Source: Bacteroidota bacterium (GTDB lineage: Bacteria > Bacteroidota > Bacteroidia > Palsa-948). From it: DNA of 64,000 bases. The position numbers and the translations under genes were made by a program. The stretch lies in assembly GCA_016213405.1 (NCBI GenBank), contig JACRAM010000100.1:1-64000 (forward strand), given 5' to 3'. The notes under the pieces were generated by a model, which made no database searches, was not told where the DNA came from, and worked only from the letters and a program-made list of their open reading frames with translations. Shown piece after piece: positions 26,963 to 33,777 of the stretch (position 1 is the first letter of the stretch; every line of letters begins with the position of its first letter).

Positions 26963-27145
26963 GTTCACCCCGTTGGATACTTATCCAACAGGGTGAACAA
27001 TAGAATAATTGAACATTTGAATTACGAAATCAGAAGTAAAATGCATTCACCCCGTAGGATATTGTTTTAATTTTTGATTCCCCATTGAACCATGTAATTA
27101 TCCAACGGGGTGAACTTCGAATGTTCGCTATTCAAATGTTCAAAT
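26963..27145. repeat. Two nested class B inverted elements
   Basis: Element 1 (26963-26998): GTTCACCCCGTTGGATA against TATCCAACAGGGTGAAC, an almost perfect hairpin. Element 2 (27045-27115): ATTCACCCCGTAGGATA against TATCCAACGGGGTGAAC. Around the second, GAACATTTGAA and TTCAAATGTTC-type steps add another inverted pair. The whole intergenic gap (26942-27183) is made of such repeats. Confidence 0.8.
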
Positions 27146-27183
27146 GTTCTTCATTCAAAATAGATTTTAGAGATGCCCAAAAT

Positions 27184-28284
27184 TTACTTCCGCCCTTCAA
27201 TATACCTGTTCAAATCATCAATGCTTGATTCAAAGGTGAAGGCATCATTGAGTTTGTAATAATTGCCCGGGTCAAAGGTTTTTCCCCAAGCCAGTTTGGC
27301 AAGGTCAAGGCGGGTATCTTCAAAGCTGAACACCAGCATTATTTCTTTCACTTGTGACGAAAGCAGGCAGTTGCTTCCGAGTATTTGTTTCGCCATGGTG
27401 AGTTTGCTGTCTTCAAATGATTTTGCTTTGATGCTCGCCTTGGCGCTTTCAAAATCTGGGGGGCTCATGGGCCAGGGGCAGTTGTTGGGTCCGCTGTAGC
27501 CGGGCAATACATACACAGTGCCTCCGCTTCCGCTGGTGGTGGTTGACGAAGTAGTGGTAGAGGTCATGGTGGATGTGGAAGAAGAGTTGGAAGAACCGTC
27601 ATTCACATTCACATTCATATTGAAGTTCACACCGGGCGCGTTCATTCCCACATTCACATGATCGCCTGTTGGCGCAGTGCCGGTGGTGGTGGTGGTCACT
27701 GAAGTGGTGGTGGATTGGTTTACAGGCGGAGGAACGGTGGAATAAACAATCACCGTTTGCCCTTGTGTGGGTGGCGCTTGCGCGATAACCGCTTCGCTTC
27801 GGTAAGCGAGTTTGTATCCCTTGTCAACTTTTTTCAGATTGCCGGCAACGCCAATCAAACCGCCTTCTGTCATGGCGCTGTCTGAACCTTTTGCCGTGGT
27901 GCCTTTTTTCATTTTGAGCGCATACACAAATTCATATCCCTGCACTTCATTGCCGCCCGACATTAAATAAACTTTCTGGTCAAGGTCAGGAGTTTTGCCA
28001 TCTGCGAAAATGATTTTTGTTGAAACCATCGGCTGCATAAGACCGGTTACTTTCACATTGGTTTCGGGTTTGGCATTTTGTTTAATGCCGTTCAGCACCA
28101 CATAAAACTGTTCGCCCTGTTCGCTGAAAATGACGAGGTTGTTCTGGGCAAAGCCCGATGTGCTGATTAGCAAATTAGCTGATATGCAGATAAACAGCGC
28201 AACTCCGAACGCGAGGATGTGTGGTTTCATTTTCACATTTTCACATCTGCACATTTGCAAATTTGTTTTGTTTTGTTTTTTCAT
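27184..28284 (-). CDS. DUF4476 domain-containing secreted protein
   Basis: About 366 residues from the ATG at 28284. The C-terminal 95 residues match DUF4476, with paired repeats FEDSKLTMAKQILGSNCLL and FEDTRLDLAKLAW, then DPGNYYKLNDAFTF. The middle (about 175-265) is a Thr/Ser/Asn-rich linker with long TTT and SST runs. The signal peptide core is HILAFGVALFICISANLL. The ATG at 28230 would start right at that core; the 18 residues before it (including MCRCENVKM) come from a CACATTTGCA-iterated repeat. The longer frame to 28488 overlaps the divergent gene and is rejected. Confidence 0.82.
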   Translation of the reverse strand: MKKQNKTNLQMCRCENVKMKPHILAFGVALFICISANLLISTSGFAQNNLVIFSEQGEQFYVVLNGIKQNAKPETNVKVTGLMQPMVSTKIIFADGKTPDLDQKVYLMSGGNEVQGYEFVYALKMKKGTTAKGSDSAMTEGGLIGVAGNLKKVDKGYKLAYRSEAVIAQAPPTQGQTVIVYSTVPPPVNQSTTTSVTTTTTGTAPTGDHVNVGMNAPGVNFNMNVNVNDGSSNSSSTSTMTSTTTSSTTTSGSGGTVYVLPGYSGPNNCPWPMSPPDFESAKASIKAKSFEDSKLTMAKQILGSNCLLSSQVKEIMLVFSFEDTRLDLAKLAWGKTFDPGNYYKLNDAFTFESSIDDLNRYIEGRK

Positions 28285-28388
28285 TGGATTGGTTTTTATG
28301 GTTTGGATGGATGCGTTTACAAATGTTATGCCAAAATCTTCCGCGAATGTAAATATTTTAACTTCGCCTTGTGAAGTGGAAGGAAAAA

Positions 28389-28420
28389 AAAGGGAATAAG
28401 GAAATACAGGGAATAAGGGA
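28389..28420. repeat. Left flank repeat of the four-helix gene
   Basis: GGGAATAAGGAAATACAGGG followed by AATAAGGGA, a purine-rich iterated arm. Its inverted counterpart lies at 28895-28942 on the other side of the gene. Confidence 0.7.
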
Positions 28421-28425
28421 ACAAC

Positions 28426-28830
28426 ATGAACAAAACAAAAAAATATACGGAACCAGAAATTAATAGCTCCTATGTGGAAGAGCCGCATGTTGGTTATAAT
28501 GAAGCAAAAGATTTTACTTCATTAATATGCTGGCAGAAAGCACGTAGTATTAAATTATTTTTTTATGCTAAAATAATTCCTTTAATGCCAAAAGCCGAAG
28601 AATTCAACTTGGCTTTTCAAATGAGGAAATCCTGCGTTAGTATAACAGAAAATATTGCAGAAGGATACGAAAGATTTCATTACCAGGAGTTGTTGCAGTT
28701 TTGCAGAATTGCAAGAGGATCGATGTTTGAATTGAAGGATGATTTAATTACATGCATTGACTTAAAATTTATTTCTGAGGATTTATATAATGAGGGAATA
28801 AAGTTAATTGAGGGGGCAAAGTTACATTGA
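28426..28830 (+). CDS. Four helix bundle protein (23S rRNA-intervening-sequence type)
   Basis: A 134-residue protein. The core (about 32-134) shows the family pattern: FTSLICWQKARSIKL, FNLAFQMRKSCVSITENIAEG and the fourth helix ending EGIKLIEGAK. The family was first seen inside 23S rRNA intervening sequences, but most copies stand alone; function is unknown. The usual C-terminal end (LNGYMKYVKNEK) is present at 28827-28880 in the +1-shifted frame, ending TGA 28881-28883, so one base has probably been lost near 28827. The gene is bracketed by inverted purine-rich repeats. Confidence 0.8.
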   Translation: MNKTKKYTEPEINSSYVEEPHVGYNEAKDFTSLICWQKARSIKLFFYAKIIPLMPKAEEFNLAFQMRKSCVSITENIAEGYERFHYQELLQFCRIARGSMFELKDDLITCIDLKFISEDLYNEGIKLIEGAKLH

Positions 28831-28894
28831 ACGGTTATATGAAATATGTTAAGAATGAGAAATCTAAATTTACAGATAAATGAAACTTGAATTT

Positions 28895-28942
28895 AACCCT
28901 ATTGCCTGTATTTCCTGTATATCCCCTATGTCCCTTATATCC
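28895..28942. repeat. Right flank repeat of the four-helix gene
   Basis: CCTGTATTTCCTGTATATCC and CCTATGTCCCTTATATCC, the reverse-complement type of the element at 28389-28420. The pair encloses about 475 bases containing one gene. Confidence 0.7.
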
Positions 28943-28950
28943 TTTCAACG

Positions 28951-30369
28951 ATGAAAAATATTCTTCTCATAGGTGCCGGGCGTTCTGCCTCTACATTAAT
29001 AAAGTACCTGCTTGATAATTCTCAAAAAGAGAACTGGAAGATCACCGTTGCTGATATTTCTCTTGAACTCGCTGAGCAGAAAACAAATCATCATTCAAAT
29101 GCGCATGCCATTGCTTTGGATATTAATAATGAAGAGCAACGAGCTGCAGAAATCAGTAAGGTTGACTTGGTTATTTCCATGCTTCCCGCCACCATGCATC
29201 TGCCTGTGGCGAAAGAATGTTTGAAGCAGAAAAAACATCTGGTCACTGCAAGCTATGTTTCCAAGCAGATGAAAGAATTGGATGCGGATGCAAAAAAAGC
29301 GGGCGTAATTTTTCTGAATGAGATTGGATTGGACCCGGGCATAGACCATCTTTCCGCCATGAAGGTGATTGATGAAGTGAAAGCCAAAGGCGGAACGATG
29401 ATAACTTTCAAATCCTATTGCGGTGGATTAGTAGCTCCCGAATCAAACGATAATCCATGGGGATATAAATTCACCTGGAACCCGCGTGCTGTGGTGATGG
29501 CAGGGCAGTCTGGTGATTCCACCGGAGCAACTGCTCAGTTTCTAGAGGATGGAAAAACAAAATATGTTCCTTACACAAGATTGTTTTCGAATGTTGAAAC
29601 AATTTCTGTGGACGGTTGGGGAAAGTTTGAAGCATACGCCAACCGCGATTCTCTTTCTTATATGGAATTGTACGGATTACACGATGTAAAAAATATGCTT
29701 CGCGGCACTTTGCGTATGCCCGGCTTCTGCAAAGCGTGGAATGCCTTCATTCAACTCGGGCTTACGGATGATAACTGCAAAGTCTCTAACTCTTCAACTA
29801 TTTCTTACGCTGAACTGATTGATTCCTTTTTGCCCTCACCCCATCCCTCACCCCGAGGGAGAGGGAGAAAGGGAGAGGGCTCTGTAAAAAAGAAACTGGC
29901 AAAGTTTCTCCGCGAAAAAGATAACTCCCCTGTAATGAAAAAGCTGGATTGGCTTGGCCTATTTAAGAATCAGAAAATAGGTTTACAAAATTCATCTCCC
30001 GCAGAAATTCTTCTTGACTTATTAATGAAGAAATGGAGTTTGAAAGAACACGATAAAGACATGGTGGTGATGCAGCATCTTTTTGAATACAAAGAACCAA
30101 GTCTCAAGTCTCAAGTCTCAAGTCTCAAGAGAACAGCCAAAGGCAAAATTCAGAAACTAACTTCATCGATGGTTGTGATAGGTGATGACCAGATTAATAC
30201 TGCCATGTCAAAAACAGTTGGGCTTCCACTCGCAATTTCTACCAAACTTATTCTGAACGGAAAAATAAATCTTACTGGTGTGTGGATTCCTACTGTAAAA
30301 GAAATTTACAATCCTGTTCTGGCGGAACTGGAAAAATTTGGAATTACATTTATAGAAAAACATAACTGA
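28951..30369 (+). CDS. Saccharopine dehydrogenase family protein
   Basis: A 472-residue NAD(P)-dependent enzyme of the saccharopine dehydrogenase/LYS9 group, acting in lysine metabolism in the cytoplasm. The N-terminal Rossmann motif is ILLIGAGRSAS (about 4-14). Further marks are VISMLPATMHLPVAKEC, NEIGLDPGIDHLSA (about 124-137) and SYCGGLVAPESNDNPWGYKF. Two repeat elements are read through in frame: PSPHPSPRGRGRKGEGS (29832-29882) and SLKSQVSSLK (30098-30129). Both lie between conserved blocks, so the fold is likely intact. Confidence 0.9.
   Translation: MKNILLIGAGRSASTLIKYLLDNSQKENWKITVADISLELAEQKTNHHSNAHAIALDINNEEQRAAEISKVDLVISMLPATMHLPVAKECLKQKKHLVTASYVSKQMKELDADAKKAGVIFLNEIGLDPGIDHLSAMKVIDEVKAKGGTMITFKSYCGGLVAPESNDNPWGYKFTWNPRAVVMAGQSGDSTGATAQFLEDGKTKYVPYTRLFSNVETISVDGWGKFEAYANRDSLSYMELYGLHDVKNMLRGTLRMPGFCKAWNAFIQLGLTDDNCKVSNSSTISYAELIDSFLPSPHPSPRGRGRKGEGSVKKKLAKFLREKDNSPVMKKLDWLGLFKNQKIGLQNSSPAEILLDLLMKKWSLKEHDKDMVVMQHLFEYKEPSLKSQVSSLKRTAKGKIQKLTSSMVVIGDDQINTAMSKTVGLPLAISTKLILNGKINLTGVWIPTVKEIYNPVLAELEKFGITFIEKHN
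29832..29882. repeat. Class A element inside the saccharopine dehydrogenase gene
   Basis: CCCTCACCCCATCCCTCACC followed by CCGAGGGAGAGGGAGAAAGG: one pyrimidine arm and one purine arm. In frame, no stop. Confidence 0.85.
30098..30129 (+). repeat. CAAGTCT tandem iteration inside the same gene
   Basis: Four copies of CAAGTCT (period 7) encode SLKSQVSSLK. There is no obvious inverted partner nearby. Confidence 0.75.
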
Positions 30370-30374
30370 TATGT

Positions 30375-30467
30375 CAGGGCTGAAGCCCTTTTTGATTTTT
30401 GGAATTTTATTTCCACGACCTTAAGGTCGTGGCTATTAGAAGCAAAATTAATAACGGGCTTTAGCCT
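30375..30467. repeat. Compound hairpin element between two genes
   Basis: CAGGGCTGAAGCCCT hairpin (30375-30389), perfect 20-bp palindrome CCACGACCTTAAGGTCGTGG (30413-30432) and a closing CGGGCTTTAGCC that is complementary to the first unit. It fills the whole gap between the saccharopine dehydrogenase and MFS genes. Confidence 0.8.
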
Positions 30468-30475
30468 AAACCGAA

Positions 30476-31765
30476 ATGCAAAAAAAATCCAACCTTGTTC
30501 CGATTTTCATACTGGGAGCATTGTTTTTTATTTTCGGTTTTGTTACCTGGCTCAACGGAACCCTCATTCAGTATTTGAAAATCGCCTGTGAGTTAAACAC
30601 GTTTCAATCTCTTTTAGTAGCGTTTGCATTTTACATTTCCTATTTCGTAATGGCGCTTCCTTCTTCATGGGTGCTGCAAAAAACTGGTTTCAAAAAAGGA
30701 ATGATGCTCGGATTATTCGTGATGGCTGGCGGTGCTTTACTTTTTATTCCTGCCGCTCATTCGCGTACTTACGAATTATTTCTTCTCGGACTTTTTGTAA
30801 TCGGAACAGGTTTGTCCATTCTTCAAACTGCCTCTAATCCTTATATAACCATAGTAGGTCCGATTGAAAGCGCAGCGGCAAGAATCAGCGTGATGGGTAT
30901 TTGCAATAAAGCGGCTGGCGTGCTGGCGCCAATTATTCTTGGTGCCATTGTTTTGTCAGATGCCGATGCGTTGGTAAAAGAATTACAGCAATTGGATGAA
31001 GCGCAAAAAATCATTAAGCTGGATGAACTTGCTTTACGTGTGGTTCTTCCTTATTCTTTAATGGCGGCTGTTCTGATACTCCTTGGATTGATGATTTATT
31101 TTTCTCCGCTTCCTGAAATAGAAGATGCTGCCCCCTCCAACTCCCCCGATGGGGGAGGGTTGCGTGGTCGATCTCCCTCCCTTCGGGATGGTCGGGGTGG
31201 GCTTGGTATTTTCCAGTTTCCGAATTTAGTTCTTGGCGTTATAGCGCTTTTTCTTTATGTTGGTGTTGAAGTAATGGCAGGTGATACCATCGGCAATTAC
31301 GGTCAATCACAGGGAATTTTATTATCCGAAACAAAAAATTTTACTGCTTATACTTTAATTGCAATGGTGATAGGATATATTGTTGGAATTCTTACAATAC
31401 CTAAACTAATTTCACAGGCATTTGCTCTTTCTATTTCTGCAATAATTGGCATTATATTTACCATTATAGCAGTAACCACTCGGGGATACACTTCTGTTCT
31501 CTGCATTGCATTGCTCGGACTTGCAAACGCGTTGATGTGGCCTGCTATCTGGCCTCTTGCCATTCACGGCTTGGGAAAATTCACCAAGACAGGTTCTGCA
31601 TTGCTCATCATGGCGATTGCCGGAGGCGCAACACTTCCTCTTCTCTACGGAAAACTTGCCGACATTTCTTCCATCGGACATCAGTATGCCTATCTGATAA
31701 TGATTCCCTGTTATCTTTTCATTTTATATTACAGCATTAAAGGATATAAAATTTCTAAATGGTGA
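30476..31765 (+). CDS. FucP-like sugar MFS transporter
   Basis: A 429-residue carrier with twelve membrane helices, of the fucose/glucose/galactose:H+ symporter branch. The first helix has FILGALFFIFGFVTWLNGTL, typical of FucP-like proteins; further on are NPYITIVGP and LANALMWPAIWPLAIHGLGKFT. A class A repeat element (31128-31203) is read in frame in the large cytoplasmic loop between helices 6 and 7 as SNSPDGGGLRGRSPSLRDGR. That loop is not conserved in the family, so transport should be unaffected. Confidence 0.9.
   Translation: MQKKSNLVPIFILGALFFIFGFVTWLNGTLIQYLKIACELNTFQSLLVAFAFYISYFVMALPSSWVLQKTGFKKGMMLGLFVMAGGALLFIPAAHSRTYELFLLGLFVIGTGLSILQTASNPYITIVGPIESAAARISVMGICNKAAGVLAPIILGAIVLSDADALVKELQQLDEAQKIIKLDELALRVVLPYSLMAAVLILLGLMIYFSPLPEIEDAAPSNSPDGGGLRGRSPSLRDGRGGLGIFQFPNLVLGVIALFLYVGVEVMAGDTIGNYGQSQGILLSETKNFTAYTLIAMVIGYIVGILTIPKLISQAFALSISAIIGIIFTIIAVTTRGYTSVLCIALLGLANALMWPAIWPLAIHGLGKFTKTGSALLIMAIAGGATLPLLYGKLADISSIGHQYAYLIMIPCYLFILYYSIKGYKISKW
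31128..31203. repeat. Class A element in the MFS central loop
   Basis: Two successive hairpins, AACTCCCCCGATGGGGGAGG and CTCCCTCCCTTCGGGATGG, with a GGTCGGGGTGGGC tail; stop-free in the reading frame. Confidence 0.85.
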
Positions 31766-31772
31766 AAATTCA

Positions 31773-31868
31773 CTGGTAACGAAATAACAAATCTGATAAC
31801 GAATTTTACGAATCATGGCTGGTATTCATTCGTTATATTCGTAAAATAATTCGTTACTCCGTTACCAG
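31773..31868. repeat. Long inverted element CTGGTAACG ... CGTTACCAG
   Basis: A 96-base inverted repeat of CGTTATTCGTAAAAT-type steps with clean 9-bp ends. It lies between the MFS and RRM genes and could act as a terminator, but it has the same design as the other low-complexity elements here. Confidence 0.7.
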
Positions 31869-31878
31869 AAATTTTAAA

Positions 31879-32145
31879 ATGAAACTATTTGTAAAAAACA
31901 TTCATCCTGAGGTAAATGAACTTGAACTGGAAAGCATCTTTGCCGTTCACGGAGAAATCCTTTCCACCAAAATTATTTATGACCGTGCCGACTGGTCATC
32001 CAAAGGATTTGGGTTTGTAGAATTTGAAAAGAAAGCCGATGCGCTCAAAGCCATAGAAGCATTGAACGGAAAAGAGCATCGGGGAAAAATGTTGGAAGTG
32101 AAAGAAGCAGTGGAGAAGAAAAATAGGTTTGACAAGATTAATTAA
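31879..32145 (+). CDS. RNA recognition motif (RRM) protein
   Basis: An 88-residue single RRM. RNP2 is LFVKNI (about 3-8) and RNP1 is KGFGFVEF (about 48-55); the short C-terminal tail is Lys/Glu-rich. Such small RRM proteins occur across Bacteroidota and cyanobacteria, bind single-stranded RNA and may act in post-transcriptional control or cold adaptation. It is a stand-alone gene directly behind the inverted element. Confidence 0.93.
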   Translation: MKLFVKNIHPEVNELELESIFAVHGEILSTKIIYDRADWSSKGFGFVEFEKKADALKAIEALNGKEHRGKMLEVKEAVEKKNRFDKIN

Positions 32146-32230
32146 GTTCTAGTTTTCATAGCGGATACTCGCCCGGAAAGTTATCCACCATTATTAATTT
32201 TTCTTGTATGTTGAAATTGTAAAAAAATGT

Positions 32231-32238
32231 TACTTTTG
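32231..32238 (+). promoter_or_regulatory. Promoter -7 element TACTTTTG
   Basis: Full match to TAnnTTTG, 41 bases before the ATG at 32280; TTG-containing sequence lies upstream at a plausible distance. Confidence 0.5.
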
Positions 32239-32279
32239 GCAACTATTCATCGTACTAAAATCATTTCAATAAATACTCA

Positions 32280-33194
32280 ATGAAAATGAAACAAACCACC
32301 CTCTTTAGTTTTTTGAAAAGTGGTATCTGTCTTGTCATTCCTGCTGCCATTTTCTTTTCTGCATGCGGAGGAAATGAAGATGCTGAAAAAGTAGATAAGC
32401 AGGTTCAGAACATGATTGATTCGAACAATGTGGCGCTGGGCGTTAGCGGAAAGATGTTCATCATTCCTTCCCCTATTCAAACAGCTATGCTTATTCAGAA
32501 AAGCGGTGCCCAGTATGACAAATCAATGCTTAATCAAACCGACAAGTCAAATTCATATTCCACAAAATTTCAGAAGTGTCTGAATCTGGGAATCTATGGA
32601 GCTGACCTTGGCTACACCACTCTTTATGACCAGACGCAGGATGCGCTCGGATATTTTAACGTGACGAATAAAATTGCCACTGACCTCGGATTGTCAACTG
32701 CATTTGATAAAAATCTTATTCAGCGTTTTCAAAAAAATCTTGGTCAGAAAGATTCCATGCTGGTGCTGGTTTCCGCTGCTTACCGGGCTAGCAATGATTT
32801 TCTGAAGGATAACGAGCGCAACGAAGAAGCCGCTCTCATCATCGCTGGCGGATGGATTGAAACACTTCAGTTTGCTCTTAATGTTCAGAAAACAAAAGGC
32901 AACGATGATGTGAAGCGCAGAATTGCAGAACAGAAAAATACATTAAACAATTTAATTGCGCTTCTCTCTGCCTATCAGGGCAATGAGGAATACGCTGAAC
33001 TTTTGCAAAAACTCAACGACCTCAAATCTGAATATGACAAAGTTCAATACGTGTATAAATACGAGCGCCCTGTTACAGATGAAGTAACTAAAACAACCAC
33101 CATCACCAGCAAATCAGATATTATAATCACTCCTCAGAGTATAGAAACCATTACTGAAAAGGTTGCCGCCATCCGCGGATTAATCACAGCATAA
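32280..33194 (+). CDS. Hypothetical lipoprotein
   Basis: A 304-residue protein with a lipoprotein signal peptide (lipobox FFSAC, lipidated Cys at about residue 29), then an acidic, mainly helical body. Readable segments include SYSTKFQKCLNLGIYGADLGYTT when scanned in parts and a coiled-coil-like region at about 215-255. No named domain is recognised, though similar lipoproteins appear to be common in the phylum. It has its own promoter element and is followed by another exported small protein. Confidence 0.65.
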   Translation: MKMKQTTLFSFLKSGICLVIPAAIFFSACGGNEDAEKVDKQVQNMIDSNNVALGVSGKMFIIPSPIQTAMLIQKSGAQYDKSMLNQTDKSNSYSTKFQKCLNLGIYGADLGYTTLYDQTQDALGYFNVTNKIATDLGLSTAFDKNLIQRFQKNLGQKDSMLVLVSAAYRASNDFLKDNERNEEAALIIAGGWIETLQFALNVQKTKGNDDVKRRIAEQKNTLNNLIALLSAYQGNEEYAELLQKLNDLKSEYDKVQYVYKYERPVTDEVTKTTTITSKSDIIITPQSIETITEKVAAIRGLITA

Positions 33195-33262
33195 ATGAAG
33201 CCCCTCTCCATCTCTTCCCATAGGGAAGAAGGAAGGAAAAGAAACAAAGACATAATACAACC

Positions 33263-33700
33263 ATGAAGATGAAAAAAATAGTTCTCAGCTTAGCTTTCAC
33301 ATTAATTATTCTCCCTTCCCTTTGGGAAGGGTCGGGGATGGGTTTACACGCGCAGTGCGATACCATCGCTTCCATTTGTGCGAAGCATATCATGTCGCCC
33401 TACATTTCTGACGGACAACAATACCGCGCGCTTCTGCTTTCTGATCAGAATGCGGAATTTCATACCACATTTTATGGCGGAGGAACGTATCGCATCGCTG
33501 CCTGCACTGGCTTGAAAGATGGCAATCTTATTTTTTCAGTGTTTGATGAAGAGCGCAATCTTCTTTTTACAAATAAGGAATATAGAAATGCTTCTTACTG
33601 GGATTTTAAAGTGACTTCAACACTGGATGTAATTCTTGAAGCGACTCTCGGAGGCGCCCAGTCAGGATGTGCGGTAGTATTAATCGGCTTTAAACAATAA
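33263..33700 (+). CDS. Small secreted protein with a repeat-derived signal peptide
   Basis: A 145-residue protein. The signal peptide is unusual: MKMKKIVLSLAFTLII is followed by LPSLWEGSGMG, encoded by a class A hairpin at 33311-33342, before the cleavage-like LHAQC. The mature part (about 32-145) is beta-rich with a Gly-rich FYGGGTYRIAACTG and the end SGCAVVLIGFKQ. I do not recognise the family. It is probably co-transcribed with the lipoprotein upstream; the gap between them (33197-33245) holds a further class A-like hairpin. Confidence 0.65.
   Translation: MKMKKIVLSLAFTLIILPSLWEGSGMGLHAQCDTIASICAKHIMSPYISDGQQYRALLLSDQNAEFHTTFYGGGTYRIAACTGLKDGNLIFSVFDEERNLLFTNKEYRNASYWDFKVTSTLDVILEATLGGAQSGCAVVLIGFKQ
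33311..33342. repeat. Class A element inside a signal peptide
   Basis: CTCCCTTCCCTTTGGGAAGG plus GTCGGGGATGGG. The hairpin is read as LPSLWEGSGMG in the signal peptide of the 145-residue protein. Confidence 0.8.
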
Positions 33701-33767
33701 TTAGTTAGTAGTCAGTGATCAGTTGCCCGTTGTTTTAAATACAACTGACGACTATCAACTAACAACG
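33701..33767. repeat. Inverted element TTAGTTAGTAGTC ... CAACTAACAAC
   Basis: Arms of iterated AGT/ACT steps (TTAGTTAGTAGTCAGTGATC and CAACTGACGACTATCAACTA) enclose TTTTAAATA. It starts at the stop codon of the 145-residue protein and ends 11 bases before the ABC transporter start. Confidence 0.7.
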
Positions 33768-33777
33768 GACAAAATTT

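Noticed and set aside
27184-28488. Longer 434-residue version of the DUF4476 gene
   Set aside because: The extra 68 residues overlap the divergent four-helix gene and its flank repeat, and lie before the signal peptide.
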